A stretch of 64,000 nucleotides of DNA from NCBI RefSeq assembly GCF_003253705.1, contig NZ_QKYU01000001.1, positions 1-64,000 on the forward strand. The letters run 5' to 3'. Both the position numbers and the translations under genes were made by a program. The notes below the pieces were generated by a model, which saw only the letters and a list, made by a program, of their open reading frames with translations, ran no database searches and was not told the DNA's origin. Within the stretch, counting starts at the first letter, position 1, and each line of letters opens with the position of its first letter. This stretch comes from Humitalea rosea. GTDB taxonomy: Bacteria; Pseudomonadota; Alphaproteobacteria; Acetobacterales; Acetobacteraceae. Shown piece by piece: positions 44,426-53,732 of the stretch.

Positions 44426-45273
44426 AGGCCGCCGTCGCCCGCCCCGCTTTCGGACGACGGCGCCACCCCTTGCCGGGCCTTGGCCTGTCGCTCGGGCTCA
44501 CGCTGCTCTGGCTCGGGGTCATCGTGCTCATCCCGCTCGCGGCACTGGCGATCAAGCCATGGGAGCTTGGGGTGCAGCGCCTGGGCCTGGTGCTGATTGA
44601 CCCGCGCGTGCTGGCCGCGCTGCGCCTCTCCTTCGGTGCGGCGCTGCTCGCTGCGCTGTTCAGCGTGCCGGTCGGGCTGCTGCTGGCCTGGACGATCACA
44701 CGCTACCGCTTCCCCGGCCGGCGCGTGCTGGATGCGATCATCGACCTGCCCTTCGCCCTGCCGACGGCGGTCGCGGGGCTTTCGCTCACCGCGCTGTTTG
44801 CGAACAATGGCTGGCTTGGCGCGCCGCTGGCCGAATGGTTCGGCTGGCAGGTGGCCTTCCGGCCGGCGGGCGTCGTGGTGGCCCTGATATTTGTGGCGCT
44901 TCCCTTTGTCGTCCGCTCCGTGGAGCCGGTGTTGCGCGACCTGCGGCCGGATGCGGAGGAGGCCGCCGCAACCCTCGGCGCCACGCGGGCGCAGACGGTC
45001 TGGCGGGTCGTGCTGCCGGTGCTGTGGCCCGCCACCATCACCGGCTTCGGGCTCGGTTTCGCACGCGCGGTGGGCGAGTACGGCAGCGTGATCTTCATCG
45101 CGGGCAACATGCCGATGGTCAGCGAGATCGCGCCCCTCATCATCGTCGTGAAGCTGGAGCAGTTCGACTACGCGGCCGCGGCCGGGATCGGCCTCGTGAT
45201 GCTGGTGCTGTCCTTCCTGATCCTGTTCGCCCTCAACCTGTGGCAACGCGCCTTGCGTCAGGGCCAGGCATGA
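44422..45273 (+). CDS. cysT: sulfate ABC transporter permease CysT (CysU)
   Basis: Inner-membrane permease, 283 aa with six helices. It carries the CysT signature [18 protein letters not shown] (about 112-129) and the EAA loop [21 protein letters not shown]. The C-terminal part has [23 protein letters not shown], conserved in CysT. Forms a heterodimeric channel with CysW. Start ATG 44422 overlaps the binding-protein stop; its own stop overlaps cysW. Confidence 0.93.
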   Translation: MKAAVARPAFGRRRHPLPGLGLSLGLTLLWLGVIVLIPLAALAIKPWELGVQRLGLVLIDPRVLAALRLSFGAALLAALFSVPVGLLLAWTITRYRFPGRRVLDAIIDLPFALPTAVAGLSLTALFANNGWLGAPLAEWFGWQVAFRPAGVVVALIFVALPFVVRSVEPVLRDLRPDAEEAAATLGATRAQTVWRVVLPVLWPATITGFGLGFARAVGEYGSVIFIAGNMPMVSEIAPLIIVVKLEQFDYAAAAGIGLVMLVLSFLILFALNLWQRALRQGQA

Positions 45274-46115
45274 GCAGCGCCGGGCAGCGCGCCGACGAGG
45301 ATCCTTTCCTGGTGCGATGGGGGCTGATCGCGACGTCGCTCGCACTGGCGGTGGTGATCTTCCTGCTGCCGCTCGCGGCCGTCTTCACCGAGGCCCTGCG
45401 GCGTGGCGCGGCGCCGGCGCTGGCCGCGATCCTGGAGGAGGATGCACGGGCCGCCATGGGCCTCACGCTGCTGGTCGCCGCGATCGCGGTGCCGGTCAAC
45501 ACGGTGGGCGGGTTGGCCGCGGCCTGGGCCATCGCCAAGTTCGACTTCGCCGGCAAGCGGCTGCTGATCACCTTGATCGAGCTGCCCTTCTCGGTGTCGC
45601 CGGTGATATCGGGTCTGGTCTATGTGCTGCTGTTCGGGGCGCAGGGCTATCTCGGCCCCTGGCTGCGGGCGCATGACATCCAGATCATTTTCGCGCTGCC
45701 CGGCCTGGTGCTCGCGACCATCTTCGTGACCTTCCCCTTCGTTGCCCGCACCCTCGTGCCGCTGATGCAGGAACAGGGCCGTGGGGAGGAGGAGGCCGCC
45801 GCCACCCTTGGCGCAGGTGGCTGGCAGATTTTTCGCCGCGTCACCCTGCCCAATGTGAAATGGGCGCTGATCAGCGGCGTGCTGCTGTGCAACGCCCGTG
45901 CGATGGGCGAATTCGGCGCCGTCTCGGTGGTGTCGGGGCACATCCGCGGGCAGACCAATACGCTGCCGCTGCATGTCGAGATCCTCTACAATGAATACAT
46001 GTTCGTGGGCGCCTTCGCGGTCGCCTCGCTGCTCGCCCTGCTCGGCCTGGTGACCCTGGCCGCGAAGGCGCTGCTGGAGGCCTTGGCCGGCCGCAGGGTC
46101 CGGGCCACGGCATGA
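45270..46115 (+). CDS. cysW: sulfate ABC transporter permease CysW
   Basis: Partner permease, 281 aa with six helices. It has [23 protein letters not shown] (split near 103-125), the EAA loop [22 protein letters not shown], and the CysW-specific [21 protein letters not shown] (about 222-242). ATG 45270 overlaps the cysT stop (ATGA). A longer frame starting at 44835 is the antisense-like extension through cysT and is rejected. Confidence 0.93.
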   Translation: MSSAGQRADEDPFLVRWGLIATSLALAVVIFLLPLAAVFTEALRRGAAPALAAILEEDARAAMGLTLLVAAIAVPVNTVGGLAAAWAIAKFDFAGKRLLITLIELPFSVSPVISGLVYVLLFGAQGYLGPWLRAHDIQIIFALPGLVLATIFVTFPFVARTLVPLMQEQGRGEEEAAATLGAGGWQIFRRVTLPNVKWALISGVLLCNARAMGEFGAVSVVSGHIRGQTNTLPLHVEILYNEYMFVGAFAVASLLALLGLVTLAAKALLEALAGRRVRATA

Positions 46116-47194
46116 CCGTCGAGATCGAGGATGTGGTGCGGCGCTTCGGGGCGACGGCCGCGCTGGAAGGCGTGTCGCTGACCCTGCGGGCCGGGGAGTT
46201 CGTGGCGCTGCTCGGGCCATCCGGCTCCGGCAAGACCACGTTGCTGCGGATTCTGGCCGGGCTGGATTTCCCCGATTCCGGCCGCGTTTTAATCGCCGGT
46301 GCAGACATGGCGCAGGTTCCGGCGCGGCGGCGCGGCGTCGGCGTGGTGTTCCAGAACTACGCGCTGTTCCGGCACATGACGGTCTTCGAGAATGTGGCCT
46401 TCGGTCTGCGGGTGCGGCCGCGCCGGTTTCGCCCCGGCAACGCCGATATCCTCCGGCGGGTGCGGGAACTGCTGGATCTGGTGCAGATTCCGGAACTGGC
46501 GCAGCGCTATCCCGACCAGGTCTCGGGCGGGCAGCGGCAGCGGGTCGCGCTGGCCCGCGCCTTGGCGATCGAGCCGCAGCTGCTGCTGCTGGATGAACCC
46601 TTCGGTGCATTGGACGCGCTGGTGCGGAAGGATGTGCGTCGCTGGCTGCGTGGCCTGCACGACAGGCTCGGCATCACCTCCCTCCTCATCACCCATGACC
46701 AGGAGGAGGCGATGGAGCTCGCGGATCGCGTCGCCATTCTGGAGCGTGGCCGCGTCGTTCAGTTCGATACGCCTTCGGCCGTGATGACGCGGCCCGCCAC
46801 GCCCTTCGTCGCGGGCTTCCTGGGCGATGCCACGCGGCTCGAAGGCCAGGTGGCGGCGGGCGTGCTGCATGTTGCGCGGCTGCCGCGGGCGCCCTTGCGC
46901 GTGGCGCTGGCCGACGGGCCCGCGACGGCCTTCCTGCGTCCGCGGGACGTCGTCGTCACGCCGGCCGGCCGCGATGCCGGGAACGGCGTCATCCGCCACG
47001 CATCCGCGGCGCCCGACGCGCAGATGCGCTGCGTGGTCGAGGTCAATGGCGTGCAACTCGACGCGCTTGCGACGAACGGGGCGGGGTGGATGGTCCGCGG
47101 CGCCGCATGTCAGGTGACGATCCGCGGGGCGCTCGTCTTCGGTGCGGCCGGCCCCGGGGTGATGGCGGAGGCAGAGGCCGCGCCGGCGGAGTGA
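46112..47194 (+). CDS. cysA: sulfate/thiosulfate import ATP-binding protein CysA
   Basis: ATPase of the sulfate importer, 360 aa. Walker [10 protein letters not shown] (about 35-43), Q-loop [21 protein letters not shown], signature [15 protein letters not shown], Walker [13 protein letters not shown] and switch [14 protein letters not shown]. The C-terminal regulatory domain (about 240-355) includes [11 protein letters not shown], a TOBE-like part. Last gene of the operon. It is followed by a short tandem repeat and a hairpin before the convergent hflX gene. Confidence 0.94.
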   Translation: MTVEIEDVVRRFGATAALEGVSLTLRAGEFVALLGPSGSGKTTLLRILAGLDFPDSGRVLIAGADMAQVPARRRGVGVVFQNYALFRHMTVFENVAFGLRVRPRRFRPGNADILRRVRELLDLVQIPELAQRYPDQVSGGQRQRVALARALAIEPQLLLLDEPFGALDALVRKDVRRWLRGLHDRLGITSLLITHDQEEAMELADRVAILERGRVVQFDTPSAVMTRPATPFVAGFLGDATRLEGQVAAGVLHVARLPRAPLRVALADGPATAFLRPRDVVVTPAGRDAGNGVIRHASAAPDAQMRCVVEVNGVQLDALATNGAGWMVRGAACQVTIRGALVFGAAGPGVMAEAEAAPAE

Positions 47195-47222
47195 GGGCCG
47201 CGGCGATAGGGGTGCGCCGTTC

Positions 47223-47286
47223 ATGCGTGCCACCGGGCATGCGTGCCACCGTTCATGCATGCCACCGGGCATGCGTGCTGCCGGGC
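47223..47286. repeat. four tandem copies of a 16-bp unit
   Basis: Units at 47223-47238, 47239-47254, 47255-47270 and 47271-47286, consensus catgcgtgccaccggg with one or two changes per copy. Noncoding, 28 bp after cysA. Confidence 0.9.
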
Positions 47287-47315
47287 GAAGCTCGCCAGGC
47301 CATGCCGTCACGCTG

Positions 47316-47333
47316 GCCGGCAAAAAGGCCGGC
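47316..47333. terminator. GC hairpin between cysA and hflX
   Basis: GCCGGC-AAAAAG-GCCGGC forms a six-pair GC stem with a six-base loop between two convergent genes. No T-run follows on either strand, so factor-independent termination is not certain. Confidence 0.35.
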
Positions 47334-47361
47334 GACCCCGCGGCGAATTCAGATCAAACGC

Positions 47362-48723
47362 TCACTGCGCGGCGAGGCTGCGCTGCAGCCGTGTGATGGC
47401 ACCGGGCAGGCCGCGCACCTTCAGCACCCGGCCGGTCTCGTCGTAATCCTCGGACAGGACGCGCACGCTGTCATAGACCTCGCCGATCAGCCCCTGTTTC
47501 GCATAGGGCAGCACCAGCACATCCTCCACCATCGCGGCCTCGAAGAAGGCGATGATGGTGTCCCGCAGCGCGCTCACATCCTCGGGCCGGTGGGCGGAGA
47601 GCAGGATCGCGTCCGGATGTTTTTGGATCAGCGCGGCGCGCGCGGCGTCATCCACCCGGTCCATCTTGTTCAGCACCAGGCGGGAGGGCACCGCATCCGC
47701 CCCGATCTCGCGCAGCACGCTGCGGCTCACCTCCAACTGCGCCTCATAGGTCGGGTCCGAGGCATCGACGACGAAGAGCAGCAGCGAGGCCTCCAGCGCC
47801 TCCGCCAGCGTGGAGCGGAAGGAGGCGACCAGATCATGCGGCAGTTGCTTGATGAAGCCGACGGTGTCGGAGACGAGCACGCGGGGCCGGGTTTCGGGCT
47901 GCAAGGTCCGCACCGTGGTGTCGAGGGTGGCGAAGAGCTTGTCCTCCACCAGCACCTGGCTGCCGGTCAGCGCCCGCATCAGCGAGGATTTGCCCGCATT
48001 GGTATAGCCGACCAGCGCCACGCGAAGCTGGTCCCGCCGGCCGGTGCGGCGCTGGTCGCTGTCGCGCTGCACCGCGTCCAACTGCTCCTTCAGCTCCGCC
48101 AGCCGGTCGCGGATCTTGCGGCGGTCGAGGTCGAGCGTGCTCTCGCCCGCGCCCGGCCCCTGCTGCCGCCCGCCGCCGCCCGAGGATTCCCGCAGGCGGG
48201 GTGCCACGTATTTCAGCCGCGCCATCTCGACCTGCAGCTTCGCCTCGCGGGTATTGGCGTGGCGGTGGAAGATCTCGACGATGACGCCGGTGCGGTCCAG
48301 CACCTGGGCGCCGGTGGCGCGCTCCAGGTTGCGGATCTGGCTGGGCGAGAGTTCGTGATCGACGATGACGAAGTCGGGCTTGCGGGGGGCCTCCGGCTCG
48401 GGCTCGGCTGGCTCGGCCGCCTCCGAGGCGCCGTCGAAGCGCAACCGTGCCTTGGATTTCGGCGGTGGGGCCATCGAGCCGACCAGGCCGGTGCCGCCGG
48501 TCATCGCCGCCAGCTCGGCCAGCTTGCCGGTGCCGAGCAGGGAGCCGGCGCCGGTGCCCTCGCGCCGCTGCGACACGGTGCCGACCACCTCATAGCCCAG
48601 GGTTTTCACCAGCCGCCCCAGTTCCTCAAGGCTGGCCGCATGGGCGACGTCGTCAACCTCCGGCGTCTGGATGCCAACAAGGACGGCGAGGGGGATGGGG
48701 GGCTTGGTCTGCATCGCGGTCAC
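47362..48723 (-). CDS. hflX: ribosome-associated GTPase HflX
   Basis: GTPase that binds the 50S subunit and can split stalled ribosomes under stress. 453 aa. The N-terminal HflX domain (about 10-200) has the glycine-rich GTGKLAELAAM and VDHELSPSQIRNLE. The G domain follows: G1 GYTNAGKSS (about 239-247), G3 DTVGFIKQLPHDLVASFRSTL, G4 LNKMDRVD. A Pro/Glu-rich insert (about 87-116) is lineage-specific. Usually hflX follows hfq; here the upstream gene is an amidase, so this arrangement is rearranged. Confidence 0.94.
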   Translation of the reverse strand: MTAMQTKPPIPLAVLVGIQTPEVDDVAHAASLEELGRLVKTLGYEVVGTVSQRREGTGAGSLLGTGKLAELAAMTGGTGLVGSMAPPPKSKARLRFDGASEAAEPAEPEPEAPRKPDFVIVDHELSPSQIRNLERATGAQVLDRTGVIVEIFHRHANTREAKLQVEMARLKYVAPRLRESSGGGGRQQGPGAGESTLDLDRRKIRDRLAELKEQLDAVQRDSDQRRTGRRDQLRVALVGYTNAGKSSLMRALTGSQVLVEDKLFATLDTTVRTLQPETRPRVLVSDTVGFIKQLPHDLVASFRSTLAEALEASLLLFVVDASDPTYEAQLEVSRSVLREIGADAVPSRLVLNKMDRVDDAARAALIQKHPDAILLSAHRPEDVSALRDTIIAFFEAAMVEDVLVLPYAKQGLIGEVYDSVRVLSEDYDETGRVLKVRGLPGAITRLQRSLAAQ

Positions 48724-48760
48724 CTAGCATGGATCGCGTCATGCGTATGGGGCAGCCGCC

Positions 48761-50194
48761 TCACCCCGCCGGCGGGCGGTGCTGCGCCCAGGGCCGGTCC
48801 TGTTCCAGCAGCGCGCCCAGCCGCAGCAGGCTCATATCGCCGCCCCAGGGCCCGACCAGCTGCACCGCCGTCGGCAGCCCATCCCCGGCAAAGCCCGAGG
48901 GGATGGTCAGCGCCGGATGCCCCGTGAGGTTGAAGGGGTACATGTAGCTGGTCCAGCCTTGCCGCGTGATGCCGCAGGCCTCGCCGTCGATCTCGATCTG
49001 CCCGTCGGCCGCGTCGAAATCGGCGGCCAGCGCGGTGCGCGTCAGGGTCGGGGTGACCAGAACGTCGTAGCGCTCGAACAGGCCCTGGATCGCGCGGAAC
49101 AGCCTGGTGCGGGCGAATTGCGCCTCGCGATACTGCGTCAGCGAGAACTTCGATCCGCGCTCCATGAAGGCCAGCAGCACCGGGTCCATCTGGTTGTGCC
49201 ATTGCGCCAGATGCGGCGTGCAGCTTACGAAGAACCCGGCCTGGTACAGGATGCGGCCCTGGTACTCCATCCAGTCGATGCTGTCGGTCACCTCCTCGAC
49301 CAAGGCACCGCGTGCGGAAAGAGCATCGAGCGAGGCGATGGTGTTCGCCGCCATCTCCGCCTGCACCTTCGCATTGCAGGCCTTCGCGATGTAGCCGATC
49401 CGCAGCCCGTTCAGATCGCCGCCGATCAGCCCGGGCGGGACGGGGGCCAGGCCCGGCCCGCGCAGGCTTTGCGCATCGCGCGCGCTGGGCCCGGCGATGA
49501 TGGAGAACATCACCGCCGCATCCGTCACCGTCCGCGTCATCGGCCCGGCATAGACGTTGTTCCCGAAGGTGTCGGCCGAGGCCTCCCAGGGCACGGCGCC
49601 GAGCGTAGCCTTCAGCCCGACGATGCCGCAGCAGGCCGCCGGGATACGCACCGAGCCCGCGCCATCCGTCCCGAGCCCGATCGGCCCCAGCCCCGCCGCC
49701 ACCGCCGCCGCCGCGCCGCCTGAAGACCCGCCCGTGGTGCGGCTGAGGTCCCAGGGGTTGCGGGTGGTGCCGAAGCTCGGGCCATCGGTCAGCCCCTTGT
49801 GGCCGAACTCCGGCATGGTGGTCTTGCCGAGCAAAATGCCGCCCGCCGCCTTCAGCCGCGCCGCCGTGGCGTCGTCGCGCGCGGGCAGGTTGCCCGCGAA
49901 GATCGCCGAGCCATGCGCGGTGACCACGCCCTCGGTATCCACCTGGTCCTTGATATGCACCGGCACGCCATGCAGCGGGCCGAGCGCCGCCCCATCCATC
50001 ACCGCCTGTTCCGCGCGGGTCGCCGCGGCCATCGCCTGCTCGTGCAGCACGGTCGCGAAGGCGTTGAGCCGGGGCTGTGCGCGGTCGATCGCGGCCAGCA
50101 CGGCGCGGGTCAGCTCGACCGGGGAGAGCGCCCGCCGGCGGATCAGCGCGGCCGCCCGGGTCGCCGGCATGAACAGGAGATCGGCATCGGCCAT
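48761..50194 (-). CDS. amidase signature family amidohydrolase
   Basis: Serine amidase, 477 aa. The Ser-cisSer-Lys triad is visible: Lys about 82 in VHIKDQVDTEG, cis-Ser about 157 in TTGGSSGGAAAAV and nucleophile Ser about 181 in TDGAGSVRIPAACCG, with spacing that matches the family. ATG 50194 chosen; an upstream frame to 50359 overlaps the divergent binding-protein gene. The substrate is unknown. The divergent family-5 binding protein may bring in a peptide or amide substrate. It is not GatA: no gatB/gatC is nearby. Confidence 0.9.
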   Translation of the reverse strand: MADADLLFMPATRAAALIRRRALSPVELTRAVLAAIDRAQPRLNAFATVLHEQAMAAATRAEQAVMDGAALGPLHGVPVHIKDQVDTEGVVTAHGSAIFAGNLPARDDATAARLKAAGGILLGKTTMPEFGHKGLTDGPSFGTTRNPWDLSRTTGGSSGGAAAAVAAGLGPIGLGTDGAGSVRIPAACCGIVGLKATLGAVPWEASADTFGNNVYAGPMTRTVTDAAVMFSIIAGPSARDAQSLRGPGLAPVPPGLIGGDLNGLRIGYIAKACNAKVQAEMAANTIASLDALSARGALVEEVTDSIDWMEYQGRILYQAGFFVSCTPHLAQWHNQMDPVLLAFMERGSKFSLTQYREAQFARTRLFRAIQGLFERYDVLVTPTLTRTALAADFDAADGQIEIDGEACGITRQGWTSYMYPFNLTGHPALTIPSGFAGDGLPTAVQLVGPWGGDMSLLRLGALLEQDRPWAQHRPPAG

Positions 50195-50298
50195 GGGCGC
50201 GTTTCCTTCTTGCGCAAGCGCGGGAGAGGGCGTCATCCTGGCATAGGATATATCGAGCGGCGAGGCCCGCTCCCCCTGCGACCGGAGGAAAAAACAGC

Positions 50299-51873
50299 AT
50301 GACTGCAACGACGATCGGGCGCCGTGGCCTGCTTGCGACCGGAACCACGCTGGCTGCATCCGGCATCATCCGCCCGCCCGAGGCGCGGGCCGCACAGCAG
50401 TTGAACCTCGTGCTGGAATCCGAGGTGGTCATCCTCGACCCCTATATGACCACGGCGGCGATCACCCGCACCTTCGGCTTCCATGTCTTCGACACGCTCT
50501 TCGCCATGGACGGGCAGGGCCGCATCCAGCCGCAGATGGTCGAGAGCCACACCGTCTCCGCCGACCGGCTGACCTGGAATTTTTCGTTGCGCCCGGGCCT
50601 CAAATTCCATGACGGCACGCCGGTCACCGCGACCGACGTCGTGGCCTCGCTCAACCGCTGGATGCCGCGCGACGCGCTGGGGCGGATGCTGCGCGAGGCG
50701 CATGCGAGCCTGACCACCAAGGGGACGCTGGGCTTCGAACTGGTGCTGAAGCGGCCCTTCCCGCTGGTGCTGGACGTGCTGGGCAAGCCCAATGCGCCGG
50801 TGCCCTTCATCCTGCCCGAACGGCTGGCCAAGACCCCGGGCGACCAGCGCATCACCGAGATCATCGGCTCCGGCCCGTTCCGCTTCCTCCCCGACCAGTG
50901 GCGGCCGGGCAATGTCATGGTGCTGGAGAAATTCGCCGATTACGTGCCGCGCAGCGAGCCGCCCGATTTCCTCGCCGGCGGCAAGCGCGTGAAGGTGGAC
51001 AGCATCGCTTTGCGCGTCATGCCCGACCAGGCGACGGGGGCGACGGCGCTGCTGGCGAATGAGATCGACTACCAGCAATACGTGCCCTTCGACTGGATCC
51101 CCCGGCTGGAGCGGTCGCGCGACATCAAGCTGCTCTCGCTCGGCGGGCTGCATCAGTTCCAGGGCAATTTCCGCCTGAACCACGCAGCGCCCCCCTTCGA
51201 CGATCCCGCCGTGCGCCGCGTGCTGTGGAAGCTCGTGGACCAGAGCACGGTGTTGCAGGCGATCGGCATCCCGGAAAAATTCCGCGCGCCGCAATGCCCG
51301 TCCTTCTGGATGTGCGATGCGCCCTACAGCACCACCGCCGGTGCGGAGATCGCCAATTTCTCGATCGAGGAGGCAAAGGCGGATCTGGCCAGGACCGCCT
51401 ATGCCGGCCAGCCGGTGCAATTCCTTGAAGTCTCAGGCTCGATCTCGCAGACCGCGGCGCATGTGCTGATCCAGAACATGAAGGCCGCCGGCTTCACCGT
51501 GGACGAGCAGCAGATGGATTGGGGCACCGTGCTCGCCCGCCGCGCGCGGCATGATGGCTGGAGCATGTTCGCCGTCTATTCCAACGGCGTGGACATGCTC
51601 ACCCCGCTCACACATTTCTACGTCGCCAGCACCTGCGCCGATTATCCCGGCTGGTCCTGCGATGAGCGCATCCCGGCATTGACGCGGGATTTCGCCAATG
51701 CCGAGACGCTGGAGGAGCGGCTGCGCCTGACCGCCGAGATCCAGCGCCTGGCCTATGAACTCACCCCGAGCGTGATGTGGGGCCAGTTCACCATTCCGGC
51801 CGCCTATCGCACCTCGCTGGTCGGGCTGATGGAATCCTCCTTCCCGATCTTCTGGAACGTCGAGAAGGCCTGA
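50299..51873 (+). CDS. ABC transporter substrate-binding protein, family 5
   Basis: Periplasmic peptide-type binding protein, 524 aa. The twin-arginine signal GRRGLLATGTTLAASGIIRP is at about 8-27. Family blocks: WNFSLRPGLKFHDGTPVTATDVVASLNRW (split near 93-121) and a late DPAVRRVLWKLVDQSTVLQA. No permease or ATPase is adjacent. It starts 104 bp from the divergent amidase gene and ends near the convergent SDR gene. Confidence 0.88.
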   Translation: MTATTIGRRGLLATGTTLAASGIIRPPEARAAQQLNLVLESEVVILDPYMTTAAITRTFGFHVFDTLFAMDGQGRIQPQMVESHTVSADRLTWNFSLRPGLKFHDGTPVTATDVVASLNRWMPRDALGRMLREAHASLTTKGTLGFELVLKRPFPLVLDVLGKPNAPVPFILPERLAKTPGDQRITEIIGSGPFRFLPDQWRPGNVMVLEKFADYVPRSEPPDFLAGGKRVKVDSIALRVMPDQATGATALLANEIDYQQYVPFDWIPRLERSRDIKLLSLGGLHQFQGNFRLNHAAPPFDDPAVRRVLWKLVDQSTVLQAIGIPEKFRAPQCPSFWMCDAPYSTTAGAEIANFSIEEAKADLARTAYAGQPVQFLEVSGSISQTAAHVLIQNMKAAGFTVDEQQMDWGTVLARRARHDGWSMFAVYSNGVDMLTPLTHFYVASTCADYPGWSCDERIPALTRDFANAETLEERLRLTAEIQRLAYELTPSVMWGQFTIPAAYRTSLVGLMESSFPIFWNVEKA

Positions 51874-51874
51874 A

Positions 51875-51904
51875 GCCTCAGTTCAGCTGGCGCCTCAGTT
51901 CAGC
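51875..51904. repeat. 17-bp-period direct repeat over the SDR stop
   Basis: The 13-mer gcctcagttcagc occurs at 51875-51887 and 51892-51904. The second copy holds the SDR stop codon (TCA, 51895-51897); the first lies just beyond it, after the stop of the convergent binding-protein gene. Confidence 0.93.
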
Positions 51905-52632
51905 AACTGGCCGCCATCGACCACCACCGTGTGGCCGGTGACCCAGCTTGCGAGCGGGGAGGCGAGGAACAGCACCACATTCGCGACCTCCTCGGGCGTG
52001 CCCATGCGGCCGAAGGGGATGCGGGCGAGGACGCCGTTGTAGAGCTTGGGGTCCTCCGTCCGCCGCCGCTCCCACGACCCGCCGGGGAATTCGATCGAGC
52101 CTGGCGCGATGCCGTTCACCCGGATGCCGTCGGTGCCATAGATCGCTGCCTGGCTCTGCGTGTAATTGATCAGCAGGGCCTTCACCGCCGCATAGGCGGG
52201 CGTGCGCATCGACGGGCCGAAGCCCGAGATCGAGGCGACATTGACGATGCAGCCGCGGCTCGCCTTCAGCGCCGGCAAGGCCGCATGCGTCGCGCGCACC
52301 GTGCCCATCACATCGACGCCGAGCCCCGCGGCCCAGCCCGCCTCGGTATCCGTGGCGCCGAAGCCGGAGGCGTTGTTGATGAGCACGTCGATGCCGCCCA
52401 GCGCCTGTTCGGCGTCGGCGATGTAGGCCGCGATCTCCTCCGCGCGCGACAGGTCGCAACGGGCGGCATGGCCTTGTGCGCCAAGCTCGGCCTTGGTCGC
52501 GGCCAGCGCCTCGGCGCCGCGCGCGCAGATGGAGACGGCGGCGCCCGCTTGGGCGAAGCCGATGGCGACACTGCGGCCGATGCCCTTGGAGCCGCCGCAG
52601 ACCAAGACCCGCTTGCCGGTGAAATCGAACAT
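51895..52632 (-). CDS. short-chain dehydrogenase/reductase (SDR)
   Basis: NAD(P)-dependent oxidoreductase, 245 aa. Rossmann glycine motif VCGGSKGIGRS (about 11-21), NNAS (about 86-89), catalytic Ser in VASISG (about 132-137), and YAAVK (Tyr 147, Lys 151). The C-terminus is a typical GHTVVVDGGQLLN. The first Gly of TGxxxGxG is replaced (CGGSKGIG), a common variant. Substrate unknown. ATG 52632 matches the family start; an upstream in-frame ATG at 52746 is not conserved. Confidence 0.9.
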   Translation of the reverse strand: MFDFTGKRVLVCGGSKGIGRSVAIGFAQAGAAVSICARGAEALAATKAELGAQGHAARCDLSRAEEIAAYIADAEQALGGIDVLINNASGFGATDTEAGWAAGLGVDVMGTVRATHAALPALKASRGCIVNVASISGFGPSMRTPAYAAVKALLINYTQSQAAIYGTDGIRVNGIAPGSIEFPGGSWERRRTEDPKLYNGVLARIPFGRMGTPEEVANVVLFLASPLASWVTGHTVVVDGGQLLN

Positions 52633-52886
52633 TCCGGGGAATCCCTCTATCTCGTGCCGGTAGCGGCATGGGGTGTTTGTAGGTGCTGGAGCGGATGCTC
52701 GCCAGACGCGCGTCATGGTCATCCGGGGCCGCTGGCGGCACGCCATGGTGGCGGTGGGCGCGCTGCTCGCCGTGTCGGTGCCGACGGTCCTGCTGGTCGG
52801 GCCGCTGCAGGGGCGCGGCGCTGGCTTGCCAGAAGGCCATACCGCCGCCAGATGAAACCCAGCTCCCCCCTTCGGATACCTGCCCC

Positions 52887-53726
52887 ATGGATAACGCCGC
52901 CCCGATCACCTTGTCGCAGCAGGATGCGCTGACCCTGCGCTACGGTGCCGATGCCCTGCCGCCCGCCGGGCCATGGAACGAGCATATCGCGCTGCTGCTC
53001 TCGCATCGCTCGATCCGCGGCTACCGCCCGGATGCCTTGCCCCCCGGCACGGTGGAAACCCTGGTCGCCGCCGCGCAATCGGCCGCCACCAGCTCCAATC
53101 TGCAAAGCTGGTCGGTGATCGCGGTGACCGATCCCGCGGTGAAGGCGGTGATGGCCAAGGTCGCGGCCAACCAGAAGCATATCGAGCAATGCCCGGTCTT
53201 CCTGGTCTGGCTGGCCGATCTGTCGCGCAATGAGCGGCTCGGCAACGCCGAGGGCACCGAGCTGGTGGCGCTGCCCTATCTCGAATCCTTCCTGGTCGCG
53301 GCGCTGGATGCGGGGCTTGCCGCCCAGAACGCCGTGGTCGCGGCGGAATCCCTGGGCCTGGCCACCGTCTATATCGGCGCGCTCCGCAACGACCCGCAAA
53401 AGGTCGCCGAGGTGCTGGGCCTGCCGCCCGGGGTGATGGGCGTCTTCGGGCTCTGCATCGGCTACGCCGCCCCCGAGGTCGCCAATGAGGTGAAGCCCCG
53501 CCTGCCGCAGGCCGCGGTGCTGTTCCACGAGACATATGGCACCCCGGATGAGGCGGCGCTGCGCGCGGGCTACGATGCCAAGCTCGGCGCCTTCTCCCAG
53601 CGCAACGAGATCTCGCAGGACAACTGGAGCAGCCGCGTCCTGCGCCGCCTCGGCCGGATCACCGCGCTGGCGGGGCGGGACAAGCTCGCCGGCATCCTCC
53701 AGGCGATGGGCTTCCCGCTGCGCTGA
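52887..53726 (+). CDS. FMN-dependent nitroreductase / NADPH oxidoreductase (NfsA-like)
   Basis: Nitroreductase-fold flavoprotein, 279 aa. SHRSIRGYRPD (about 33-43) and AAQSAATSSNLQSWSVIAV (about 57-75) form the FMN pocket, and ESLGLATVYIGALRNDPQKVAEVLGLP (split near 156-182) is the NfsA-type region. The C-terminus has the short basic tail of this family. It would reduce nitroaromatics or quinones with NADPH. ATG 52887 chosen; a frame from 52683 runs through the divergent promoter region. It faces hyuA convergently with a 6-bp gap. Confidence 0.88.
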   Translation: MDNAAPITLSQQDALTLRYGADALPPAGPWNEHIALLLSHRSIRGYRPDALPPGTVETLVAAAQSAATSSNLQSWSVIAVTDPAVKAVMAKVAANQKHIEQCPVFLVWLADLSRNERLGNAEGTELVALPYLESFLVAALDAGLAAQNAVVAAESLGLATVYIGALRNDPQKVAEVLGLPPGVMGVFGLCIGYAAPEVANEVKPRLPQAAVLFHETYGTPDEAALRAGYDAKLGAFSQRNEISQDNWSSRVLRRLGRITALAGRDKLAGILQAMGFPLR

Positions 53727-53732
53727 GGAGGG

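Noticed and set aside
47223-47286. Possible CRISPR array
   Set aside because: The 16-bp units are directly adjacent with no spacers, so this is a plain tandem repeat.
52673-52855. 60-residue plus-strand frame with one hydrophobic stretch between the SDR and nitroreductase genes
   Set aside because: No ribosome site, Arg-rich ends, and it lies in a divergent promoter gap.
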